NCBI RefSeq assembly: GCF_900078755.1
Contig: NZ_FKIH01000006.1
DNA from: Ichthyocystis sparus
Lineage (GTDB): Bacteria; Pseudomonadota; Gammaproteobacteria; Burkholderiales; 2013Ark19i
Strand: one strand, 5' to 3'
DNA length: 64,000 nt
The position numbers and the translations under genes were made by a program. The notes under the pieces are model-generated. The model was given only the letters and a program-made list of their open reading frames with translations, ran no database searches and was not told where the DNA came from. This document shows, piece by piece, positions 48,964 through 57,781 of this stretch (the stretch's first letter is position 1; the number at the start of each line of letters is the position of its first letter).

Positions 48964-49122
48964 GTGGTGGATCTGTTTTGTGCTTGTTATGAATTGCCAG
49001 TGCCATTATTGCTGGTGGCCGTCATGATAGATAACAGGTCTATATCTACTGATGTGCTGAAAATAACTCAATGGATGCTATATCTTGTGTTAGTGTTTTT
49101 GCACTCTCCTAAAACGCGATAA
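48964..49122 (+). CDS. Small hydrophobic ORF in spacer E15-E16, paralogue
   Basis: A 52-codon frame from GTG 48964, VVDLFCACYELPVPLLLV and onward, clearly aligned with the small ORFs at 32124, 34978 and 40758. The N-terminal C-x-C/T-x-x-EL(P/L) pattern and the following hydrophobic run are kept although the DNA has diverged more than between E9 and E11 spacers. The upstream sequence is AAGAAATAAAAG. Function unknown. Confidence 0.25.
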   Translation: MVDLFCACYELPVPLLLVAVMIDNRSISTDVLKITQWMLYLVLVFLHSPKTR

Positions 49123-49479
49123 TTCAGTACTGTGTGAGGTATATCTTACCTTTTACCATATCGTGCATACTTATTGTAATACAATATTTTTACATGTGGA
49201 CTAGCATAGTCATTTCTTCCAGTGAGGTTGTGCACTTAAATAACAGCTATGCAGAGCCAACTGATAATTTTAATTAATACGCCATTCTAAATTGGAATAA
49301 GTGATGATAAATTTCGGTATATTTTCTGCCCCATACTAGGGTATAAATGGTATTTTATCATTGTAATTGAGTAAGATACACTTTTTACTTTGTATCTGAA
49401 GGTACCACGGGTGGTACTTTGTTGTGTTCAATATAAGTAGCCGCTCATGTTTTTGCAATTTTTGCTATCACCATTGGTT

Positions 49480-49524
49480 AGTATTGGTAGTATTGGTAGT
49501 ATTGGTAGTATTGGTAGTATTGGT
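49480..49524. repeat. 9-bp tandem repeat (AGTATTGGT) x5 upstream of E16
   Basis: Five exact consecutive copies of AGTATTGGT, preceded by a partial ATTGGTT and followed by TATCTT. The tract ends 48 bases before the E16 ATG. Such a tract can change copy number and so alter promoter or leader spacing. Confidence 0.9.
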
Positions 49525-49572
49525 TATCTTATATAATGATTTACTCCTCGGTAAATATTTTGGATAAATAGG

Positions 49573-51807
49573 ATGGCATGTCCCAGCAATTTTTCGGTAC
49601 GAATTTCAGCTTTCTCGGGTGAAATATTGTCATCTTCCGATAAGAGTGTCCCGTACATATCTAGGAAGCACGTTACTGATATTGCTTCATTAAACTCTGT
49701 GGTTCAGATATGCGGCACTAGTGTTGTTTGTACTCATTTATCTGCTTTATACATTTCTGAAAGCATTAGATGTTGTAACAGTAATGAAAAATTTAGAGTC
49801 TATGATTTATTGGGAAGTGCTGAATCAATAAGGAGAATTGCTCCTAGTGATATTAATAATTTGTTAGATAGAATAGTAGATAAATCAAGTAATAAATACA
49901 TCGTGGTTTGTGGTAGACTTGGTCATTTTTTGCGTGAAATTGCTATAAATACTAGTGCTAATAGTCAACGTATATTTTTGTTGCGTAGTTGTGTTCATGC
50001 AATGGCATTAAGGGTTGTTTGTAAATTAAAAACTAATCGTCTGGGTAATAGTGAATATAGCTATGTAGTTCATCTTTTTGATCCAAATAAGACTAATGTT
50101 ACTGCTCGTAGTGAAGTTAGTGATCCAAGTTTTTTCTTGGATGAAGAAAAATTTTCTTTATGTAAATTTATTGGTAATGACCTTTATGATCAATATTTTG
50201 GAAAATCAGATGATATCAAAGAACATGAATTAATGATCTACGAATGTAGTGATGGTGATATTAGGAGAAGAAGAAGTGAGTGTTTATCTAGATTGGAAAC
50301 ATTGCTATATGATGGCATTTCAGAGTGTGCATTATACCACCTAATGGAAAGTGGGTTGTGCAGCAAAAATATAATAATGATGTCTAAAAAACTATCTTTA
50401 CTTCCTTCTAGAGTTAGAGAAGCTGTTGTTTTCGGTAGAAATGGTGACGGTGATTCAGCTTTGTATGTTGCTTTGTCCAATAATAATCATCGTTCTATAC
50501 GAGCATATTGCCGTTTGTTGGACAGTCTATCTGTTGATGAAAAGGTAAGAGTATTGCCACGGTTACTTATTGCTGGTGATAAAAATGGAGAATCAGGACT
50601 TATTGTAGCCATGCAGGAAGATAATGCTGCTTCTATCTATGCTTTTGCTGGTTTGCTAAATATGTTGCTTTCGTTGAGAGGAGTAATACCTGCTAGTAGA
50701 TTGGCTGATGCTATCTTTAATTTGTTAACTTCTAAGATAAGTAGTACTGAAGGTGGTACTGGGATGTTTATGGCTATGCAGGAGGGGTGTTCGTCTGCAA
50801 TTGTTGCTTTTGGTAGCCTATTAGATGGATTAATTAGTCTTTCTGATGAAGTGCCAGCATCAGATATTGCTAGAATGGTTTTTGCTATACTGAAGTTTGA
50901 TAATGGAGATGCAAATGGATTGTTTATGGCTATGCAGGAGGGACATTCATCTGCAATCACTGCTTTTGGTGGCCTATTAGATAGATTAGTTGGACTTTCT
51001 GATAAAGTACCAGCATTAGATATTGCTAGGATGGTTTTTACTATACTGAATTCAGATGGTGGAGATGTAACAGGATTATTTATGGCTTTGCAGGAGGGAC
51101 ATTCAACTACAATTACTGCTTTTGGTGGCCTATTAGATAGATTAGTTGGACTTTCTGATAAAGTTCCAGCAATGGATATTGCTAGAATGATTTTTACTAT
51201 ACTGAAGTCTGATAGAGGGGGTGTTACTGGGCTGTTTATGGCCATGCAAGATGGTTGTTCATCTGCGATAGACTCATTTGGTAGCCTGTTAAATAGACTG
51301 GTATCTGTGGGTAATGATATCCCGAAGAATGATCTTGAAACAATGGTGTTCAATATATTACTGGCAAGGTCTAGTGGTTATGGTAGTGGTTTGTTTGAAG
51401 CTTTTAAAAACAATCATACGGGTGTTATTAGAGCATATTGTTCCCTGTTGGGTGTGATTGATACTTCTAGGTGGCCAGATCTATTGGATGCAGTTGATAT
51501 TAGTGGAATTACAGGAATATTGTTTACGAGCGAAGGTGCTATTGAGTTTTACCTTAGTATACTGGAGAAGTTTGAAGTTGGTGTATTATCAAAATTGCGT
51601 TCTAGATTGGAAAATGTAAAGCGTACAAGTCAATATACAAGACTTTCAAATAGTCGTAGTCCATATGTTGTTAGATATGAAAATTTTCTTATGAGACTGG
51701 AAGATATTATAGATTTAAAGGTTACTACGTGGGCACAGTCATATAAGAATTACATATGCCTATATATTGTAATTACGCTGCTGTCCGCCCAGATTTTTGG
51801 TATTTAA
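49573..51807 (+). CDS. E16: ShET2/EspL-like cysteine protease effector, extra repeat and hydrophobic C-terminus
   Basis: A 744-residue member with eight repeats, longer than its neighbours because one unit was duplicated (156-base offset; see the repeat at 50925-51220). ATG 49573 (MACPSN) follows TTTTGGA. Triad: Cys53 (VVCTHLSALY), His142 (SCVHAMAL) and Asp170 (HLFDPNKTN). A basic insert DIRRRRSE lies before the linker. After the last repeat, in place of the usual stop, the protein runs on through VTTWAQSYK into the hydrophobic NYICLYIVITLLSAQIFGI (about 726-744), a likely membrane-inserting tail at the very C-terminus. E4 is the only other copy with such a tail. The upstream tandem repeat may modulate expression. 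Confidence 0.87.
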   Translation: MACPSNFSVRISAFSGEILSSSDKSVPYISRKHVTDIASLNSVVQICGTSVVCTHLSALYISESIRCCNSNEKFRVYDLLGSAESIRRIAPSDINNLLDRIVDKSSNKYIVVCGRLGHFLREIAINTSANSQRIFLLRSCVHAMALRVVCKLKTNRLGNSEYSYVVHLFDPNKTNVTARSEVSDPSFFLDEEKFSLCKFIGNDLYDQYFGKSDDIKEHELMIYECSDGDIRRRRSECLSRLETLLYDGISECALYHLMESGLCSKNIIMMSKKLSLLPSRVREAVVFGRNGDGDSALYVALSNNNHRSIRAYCRLLDSLSVDEKVRVLPRLLIAGDKNGESGLIVAMQEDNAASIYAFAGLLNMLLSLRGVIPASRLADAIFNLLTSKISSTEGGTGMFMAMQEGCSSAIVAFGSLLDGLISLSDEVPASDIARMVFAILKFDNGDANGLFMAMQEGHSSAITAFGGLLDRLVGLSDKVPALDIARMVFTILNSDGGDVTGLFMALQEGHSTTITAFGGLLDRLVGLSDKVPAMDIARMIFTILKSDRGGVTGLFMAMQDGCSSAIDSFGSLLNRLVSVGNDIPKNDLETMVFNILLARSSGYGSGLFEAFKNNHTGVIRAYCSLLGVIDTSRWPDLLDAVDISGITGILFTSEGAIEFYLSILEKFEVGVLSKLRSRLENVKRTSQYTRLSNSRSPYVVRYENFLMRLEDIIDLKVTTWAQSYKNYICLYIVITLLSAQIFGI
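50925..51220 (+). repeat. 156-bp in-frame tandem duplication inside E16
   Basis: The stretch with GGCCTATTAGATAGATTAG at 50971 recurs at 51127, an exact 156-base (52-codon) offset, and the identity spans most of the unit (LFMAMQEGHS or LFMALQEGHS, then AFGGLLDRLVGLSDKVPA, then DIARM). The duplicated ankyrin-like unit explains the extra length of E16. Confidence 0.85.
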
Positions 51808-52237
51808 ATTACTCTGTACATAGTACCATCCACTAATTGATGTGCTTTAATATAGTCATTGTGTTAATCAAGTATCCGCTGCATATTAGCAATAATTAAT
51901 AATTTTTTACTCTCCTTATTACTTATTTTTATACTTACCTTGTTATAGGGATATTACTATGATCGTTAATATATTGCCCTTTAGCAATTAGTATAGGTAG
52001 TAGTTATAGTTTGATAAATATTTGATAATAGTAATTTTTACTTTATATTTTTCCCAATATGTTGTATCTCTACTTCGGAGCTTATTTTTTTGTCTAGCAT
52101 GAGAGTTGTATTTGTAGGGATCATATTAATAAATAGCACATGAAAGTCTGTGTAATAATTATATTCTATATTATAAGTTATTAACTATTATGGTATTAAC
52201 TGCCCATGAAAATAATTAATAATAGTGGAGAACGAGA
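51808..52237. other. Spacer E16-E17, first of the third-subgroup control regions
   Basis: No gene. It introduces a new upstream region shared by E17, E19, E20 and E21 and not by earlier genes: a TATTACTATGATC block near 51951, the GTAATTTTTACTTTATATTTTT block (52031-52052), then a leader with AATAATAGTGGAGAAC ahead of the GTG start. Confidence 0.6.
52022..52052 (+). promoter_or_regulatory. Conserved upstream element of the third subgroup (promoter candidate)
   Basis: TTGATA (52022-52027), 16 bases, then TATATT (52044-52049) inside the conserved GTAATTTTTACTTTA block. The block recurs at 57571-57592, 60688-60709 and, slightly changed, 63646-63670, each about 180-210 bases before a gene start. 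It is absent before the pseudogene E18. The -35 part is not conserved in all copies, so promoter identity is tentative. Confidence 0.4.
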
Positions 52238-54751
52238 GTGGCTATTTCTGCCAGTTCGCCAGTTAGGGTGAGTGCATTTTCGGGGGAGGAGATGCTACCT
52301 GGTGATAAAAGCGTTCCTTATATATCAAAGCTGTCCCTCCAACAAAAGGAGGTAGCCTTGAATTGCGAAGTAAATGTTAGGGGCATTAATGTAAGTTGTT
52401 CTCACCTGTCAGCTTTATATATTCGTAGGGCTATTAGTTGCCATGTTAAAAATGAAAAATTAGTAGTTAGAGATATTTTTGGAAGCGCTGCTTTAATAGA
52501 AAGTCTTATTCCTCAAGATATTGGTTCAATATATGAAGACATGATAGGTAGGTCCTGTGGTAGGTATATCGTAGCTTGTCGTAAGTTCGGTGGTTTTTTG
52601 TGTGATATTGCCAAAAATACTAGTATTTACGAACAGAGATTGTTTTTATTAAGTAGCAGTAATCACATAATGGCTGTTAAACTTTTACATAAGATTTCTT
52701 ATAAAACTTTACAGAGTAGGTACGTAGTTTGTTTTTTTGATCCCAATAGAACGGATGTTGTTGCGCGTGCTGCGGTTAATGATCCTAGTGATTTTTTGGA
52801 TGAATCTAGATTTTCTTTACAGAATTTTGTTGGTAGTTCTCTTTACGGAGGGTACTTTAAAATACTTACTGGTCAACCTGAAGAATGTGAATGTCTTGTA
52901 TATGAGTATTGCGAACTTAAGGATACTAGTAAAGATTTTTTGGTACTTCAGACTTTATCTCAATGCAGAGTTTCTTCGTGCATGTTGTTCCATTTGATGT
53001 CGGAGGGCAGTGCAAATGATGTGATGGAGGTAGTTAACGTAGTATCATCATTAGATCCTGGTAGTGATTTTAGAAGAGAGATTTTTTGGGGTAGGAGTAG
53101 TGCAGGTGTTCCGGCACTTAACGTAGCTTTAGGATTAGGTAGGCACGAAAATATAGTTGCTTATGGTTCATTATTGGATACTATGTCTGATGATGAAATG
53201 CTTAGACTTCTTCCAGATTTGTTGCGATCTGAAGATATGGAAGGTACGCCAGGGCTTTTCCTTGCTTTAAAGGAAGGTCATGCGAAGTCTGTTGGTGCTT
53301 ACGGTAATTTGCTAGATAGATTGTTACTCAATATGTCAGGCAAAATGACTGCGCGTAGTATTGCGGGTATGGTTTTTAACTTGCTTATGGCCAGAAGAAA
53401 TGATGGCCTACCAGGATTGTTTAGGGCCCTTCAGGGAAACCATCACGAAGCAGTGATTCAGTTTTGTTCGTTACTGGATAGATTATTGACTATGACTATT
53501 AGTGATGAGCTTTCAGTATCTGAACTTTGCGGTATGATTTACAGTTTGCTGGTATCTAAGCGCAGAGATGGTGTTACAGGTCTACAAATTGCTATTTCTA
53601 AGGATAGTTCTGAGTCTGTGCGAGCCTTTGGTGAACTATTAATGGGATTGACTCGTTTTAGTAATTCCAGCTATTCTGGAAATGTTACCAAAATGGTTTT
53701 TAAATTATTAATGGCAGAATCTTCAAATTGTAAATCAGGTCTTTGTTTAGCCTTATCTGAAAATAAGAGTAATTCTGTTGAGGCTTATGGTGAATTGTTA
53801 GTAAAGTTTACTTTTTTTAGAGGTGGGGTGTCTGATTACGAATTTCAGGATATGTTTCACGAATTGTTGATAGCAAGATCTAATGGTGTAACTGGATTAT
53901 TTATGGCATTGCAGAATGGTTGTAAAGATTCCATTGAGGCTTTTACTAAATTGGTAAATCATTTTATATCGTTAAGTGCTCAAATGCCTCGTGGTAGATT
54001 ATTAGTTATGCTCTATGAGCTGTTTATGTCAAGTAATTGTGATGGTGTACCAGGATTATTCATGGCTTTGCAGCAGGGAAACGGAGATTCTATAGTTGCT
54101 TTTTCTGTGCTACTGGAACAATTATTCTTGTTAGCGGGGGGAGTTATTTCAATAGAGGAGATTTTTAATCTTATCTCTGACATATTAGTGGCTAAGGATA
54201 ATTTTGGTAGACCTGGATTAAATGCGGCATTGACATATGATCAAGAAAGTTCTGTTAGTGCCTTTGGTGTGTTATTAGAGAAGCTTAATTTTTTTGTGGG
54301 AAAGATTTCTGAAAATGAAATTTTTAGTACTATGCATGGGATAATAATGTCCATAAATCATGATGGTTGTCCTGGGTTGTTTTCGGCTTTACGAGATAAT
54401 TGTGCCAGTGTTATTACTAAGTATTTTTTATTGGTTAGTAAACTTCCTAGGATTTATTGGGCTGATCTTTTGATTGCTAAAAATATACGCGGTGTTCCTG
54501 CCGTATTTATGGCTCATAATAATGCTGTTGATGAATACTACCGGTTGTTGGTACGACTGCCAATGGATGTATTTTTAGAGGTACATGCAAAATTGACTGA
54601 AGTTACAAGGCGCAGGGATTATTTAGATGTTGTTAATAGAGGTGGAGGGTCTAGAGTTGCTAGATATGAGCTTTTTCTAGGTAGGCTTGCAGCTCATAAA
54701 AATGATCAATCTGGGGCGTCATGTAATCCTAGAGGTTGCCGAATTGCGTAA
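52238..54751 (+). CDS. E17: long-form ShET2/EspL-like cysteine protease effector with ten ankyrin-like repeats
   Basis: An 837-residue protein, the first of the third subgroup. The GTG at 52238 has GGAG seven bases upstream. The N-terminus is MAISASSPVRVSAFSGEE, without the MACS cysteine of E5-E16. Triad: Cys54 (VSCSHLSALY), His143 (SSNHIMAV) and Asp168 (CFFDPNRTD). The Asp motif is followed by VVARAAV instead of VxARSEV. Ten repeats run from about residue 290 (VPALNVALGLGRHENI) to about 780 (VPAVFMAHNNAV). After a basic segment (KLTEVTRRRDYL) the tail SGASCNPRGCRIA carries two cysteines, shared with E19. Such a positively charged end would suit a type IV secretion signal, which is inference only. 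Confidence 0.87.
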   Translation: MAISASSPVRVSAFSGEEMLPGDKSVPYISKLSLQQKEVALNCEVNVRGINVSCSHLSALYIRRAISCHVKNEKLVVRDIFGSAALIESLIPQDIGSIYEDMIGRSCGRYIVACRKFGGFLCDIAKNTSIYEQRLFLLSSSNHIMAVKLLHKISYKTLQSRYVVCFFDPNRTDVVARAAVNDPSDFLDESRFSLQNFVGSSLYGGYFKILTGQPEECECLVYEYCELKDTSKDFLVLQTLSQCRVSSCMLFHLMSEGSANDVMEVVNVVSSLDPGSDFRREIFWGRSSAGVPALNVALGLGRHENIVAYGSLLDTMSDDEMLRLLPDLLRSEDMEGTPGLFLALKEGHAKSVGAYGNLLDRLLLNMSGKMTARSIAGMVFNLLMARRNDGLPGLFRALQGNHHEAVIQFCSLLDRLLTMTISDELSVSELCGMIYSLLVSKRRDGVTGLQIAISKDSSESVRAFGELLMGLTRFSNSSYSGNVTKMVFKLLMAESSNCKSGLCLALSENKSNSVEAYGELLVKFTFFRGGVSDYEFQDMFHELLIARSNGVTGLFMALQNGCKDSIEAFTKLVNHFISLSAQMPRGRLLVMLYELFMSSNCDGVPGLFMALQQGNGDSIVAFSVLLEQLFLLAGGVISIEEIFNLISDILVAKDNFGRPGLNAALTYDQESSVSAFGVLLEKLNFFVGKISENEIFSTMHGIIMSINHDGCPGLFSALRDNCASVITKYFLLVSKLPRIYWADLLIAKNIRGVPAVFMAHNNAVDEYYRLLVRLPMDVFLEVHAKLTEVTRRRDYLDVVNRGGGSRVARYELFLGRLAAHKNDQSGASCNPRGCRIA

Positions 54752-55167
54752 GTGTTGTCTGAAGCTCTAGGTTATTACAGCGACATTTTTCTACTATATA
54801 TCTAAAAAGCTTGATTTCAACAATTTAGTTACATAACCAATTTTAACCTACACTATATTTTGTTAAAATCTGTTATTAATAGATTGGTCTTCTTTTTTAG
54901 CATATTTTCTTGCAAACTCATGTTACAGAAAAAAATAATTGAAATAATTATCTAAGCTGTAATCAAGAAATTGATAGTTGTACATTCATCATTATTTGAT
55001 CTTAGTGGCTTCTCTTCTTCTGCTTTTTTCTCTACTTTGATATGTTGTGCCATTTTTTATAATTAATGTGCCTCAATTTTTGTGTAACAATTATAAATTA
55101 AATAGTTAATTATTAATCATAATAGCATGAACGTATCCCTAAAAAATAATAATAGAGGAGAACAAGG
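54752..55167. other. Spacer E17-E18
   Basis: No gene. A GATCTTAGTGGCTTCTCTTCTTCTGC block near 54998 is shared with spacer E18-E19 (57312). The GTAATTTTTACTTTA element found before the other third-subgroup genes is missing. The ribosome-binding leader (AATAATAGAGGAGAACAAG) is intact. Confidence 0.55.
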
Positions 55168-57210
55168 GTGACTATTTCTGCCAATTCACCAATTAGGTTG
55201 AGTGCATCTTCGAGGGAGGAGATGCCACCTGATGATAAGATTGTTCCTTACATATCAAGTGCATATCTTGAGCAAGAAGAGATAAACTTAAACTGCAAAG
55301 TAAATGTTGGTGTTATTGATGTAAGTTGTACTCATCTGTCAGCTTTATATCTTCGTAAAGCTGTTGATTACCAGATTAAAAATGAAAAATTAATGGTTAG
55401 AGATATTTTTGGAGGTATCTATTTAATAGAAAGCATTCTTCCCGAAGACATTGGTAAAATATATAAAAGCATGATAGATAGGTCCTGTGGCAGGCATATT
55501 GTGGCGTGTCGTAAGTTCGGTGATTTTTTGTGTGGTATCGCCAAAGATACTAGTCTTTACGAACAGATATTTTTTTATTAGGCAGCAGTTGTCATGTAAT
55601 GGCCTTTATACTTTTACATAAAAAATCTTGTAAAACTTTACGAAGTAAGTACGTAGTTTGGTTTTTTGATCCTAATAGAACGAATGTAGTGGTACGTGTT
55701 GCAGTTAGTGATCATAATGATTTTTTAGGTGAATCTAGATTTGCTTTACAAAGTTTTGTTAGTAACAATCTTTACGGAAGATATTTTAAAAAAATTACTG
55801 ATCAACCTGAATAATGTTAATGTCTTGTATATGAGCATTGTGAACTTAAAGATACTAATAAAGATTTTTTGACGCTTCAAACTTTATCCGAATACAGAGT
55901 TTCTCCATGCATGGTGTTCTATTTTATGTCAGATGGTAGTGTAAATGATGTGATGATGATAGCTGACATAGTATCATTATTAAATCCTGGCAGTGAATTT
56001 ATAAAAGTAATTTTTGGCGGTAAAAGTAGTGAAGGGATTCCGGCACTTAACATAGCGTTGAAATTAGGTAATCATGAAAATATAGATGCTGTTGGATACT
56101 ATGTCTAGTGATGAAATGCTTGAATTTCTTCCAGAATTATTGCGAGCTGAAAATGTAGAAGGTACGTCAGGTCTTTTTTTCGCTCTAGAAAGGGGTTATG
56201 TAAAGTATGTTGCCGCTTATAGTAGGTTGCTAGATAGATTACTGACCATTCGTGATGGACCTTCAGTGTGTAAACTTTGTAATATGAACTATGATTTGAT
56301 GATGTCTAAGAGAAGCGATGGTGTTCCAGGTCTACAAGTTGCCCTTTCTAGGGATAGATTCTGAATCTGTAAGAGTTTTGGGTAAATTATTACTAAGATT
56401 TACTCGTTTTGATAATTATAGCTATTTTGTAAATGTTACCAGAATGGTTTTCAAATTATTAATGGCGGAATCTGTAAATTACAAATCAGGTTTGCATTTA
56501 TCGTTCTATAGAAATAAGAGTAATTCTGTAGCAGATTATGGTGAGTTGCTAGAAAATTTTACTCTTTTTAGAGGAGGGGTATCTGATTGTCAGTTTTATA
56601 ATATGTTTCACGAATTATTGATGGCAAGATCTGAAGGTGTACCTGGGTTTATGGCATTGCAGAACGGCTGTGAAGATTCCATTAAAGATTTTGCTAAGTC
56701 CGTACTACTAGACCAATTGTTTATGTTAGAGGGTGGAGTTCCATAGAGGAGATTTTTGGTCTTATTTATGACATATTAGCGGCTAAAAGTAATTCGGGTA
56801 GACCTGGATTAAATGCAGCATTCCTGTACGATAAAGAAAGTTCTGTGCGTGCCTTTGGTATGTTCCTAGACAAGTTTAATTTTTTTGAGGGGAAAGTTTA
56901 CGAAGATAAAATTTTTAATGCTATGGATGAGCTAATAATGTAGAGAGATTCTAATGATTATCCTGGATTATTAGTGGCTTTACGATGTAATCGTGTCAGT
57001 GTTATTGCTAGTTATTTTCTATTGGTGAGTAGACTTACTAAGAGTCATTGGACTGATTTAACAGAATTTACAAGACACAGAGAGTATTTGTATATTGTTA
57101 ATAATGGTGGAAGTTCTGCAGTTAATGACTATGAGATTTTTCTGGGCAGGCTTACAGATCATAAAAATGATCAATGTGATAGGAAGGTCGTCAAATTGAG
57201 TAGGCTTTAG
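55168..57210 (+). pseudogene. E18: pseudogene of a long-form EspL-like effector
   Basis: A family gene in decay, about 470 bases shorter than E17. It starts normally (GTG 55168, MTISANSPIRLSASSREE) and keeps the Cys motif (VSCTHLSALY). One lost base near 55568 shifts the frame after SLYEQ, and the His and Asp motifs continue in another frame (55599-55811). Two in-frame stops replace Glu-Glu-Cys and following codons at 55812-55820. Further shifts occur near 56085 and 56350, and there is a stop at about 56941. Three repeat units are deleted in register: between RLLDRL and LTIRDGPS near 56245, at KSVLLDQLFMLEGG near 56700, and around 57055 where SHWTDL jumps to TEFTRHREYL. The upstream element is lost as well. 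Not translated as a whole. Confidence 0.92.
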
Positions 57211-57781
57211 CTAATGTTACTAGTTATTGCGATGATATTTTTTCAAGCACCTTGTAAAGCTACAGGGAGAATTTTAACCTATACTATAACTATATTTTGT
57301 AAGGCCACATTTGACCTTAGTGGCTTTTCTTCTTCTGCTCTTTTCTTCGAGTTCGGCATTTAAATTGCTCTCTATCGTACCATTTCTTATAACTAACATG
57401 CTTGTCATACCCTAATATTAATTTAATACCTATTATTGATGTAGCCAATGGTTAATAGTTTTTTATTCCTGATTTTCCTTGTCATAGCTATATTACTATG
57501 ACCATTAATTATTGATTTAGTATTGTAGAAAATAATTATAATTTGATAAACATTTGACCATAGGATGATAGTAATTTTTACTTTATATTTTTTTCCAATA
57601 TTTTGTATCTCTTCGTTGGAGTTTATTTTTTTTATCTATCATAAGATATATGTTTACAAGCACCATATTAATGATAAATAGTATGTTAAAGTTATTCATA
57701 ATAACTATAAAATGCATCGTAAATTATTAACACAAATAGAGTGAAAGTATTCCTAATGAATAGTAATAGCGGAGAACAATA
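57211..57781. other. Spacer E18-E19
   Basis: No gene. It holds the GACCTTAGTGGCTTTTCTTCTTCTGC block (near 57312), the TATTACTATGACC block near 57491, the GTAATTTTTACTTTATATTTTT element (57571-57592) and the AATAGCGGAGAACAA leader before E19. Confidence 0.55.

Larger units (their letters stand above)
48839..49572. other. Spacer E15-E16 with small ORF and 9-bp tandem repeats
   Basis: It contains the 52-codon small ORF (48964-49122), a faint gene-start fossil at about 49213-49262 (CCAGTGAGGTTGTGCACTTAAATAAC), a TTCTAAATTGGAATAAGTGATGATAA stretch near 49286 shared with spacer E14-E15, and a 9-base tandem array at 49480-49524. TTTTGGA precedes E16. Confidence 0.55.

Noticed and set aside
49480..49524. 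CRISPR-like array
   Set aside because: The 9-bp units are contiguous with no unique spacers, and no cas genes are present. It is a simple tandem repeat.
27258..49572. tRNA or rRNA genes in the spacers
   Set aside because: No cloverleaf-type sequence or T-loop GGTTCGAAT motif was found by eye in the long spacers; the hairpins seen are too short.
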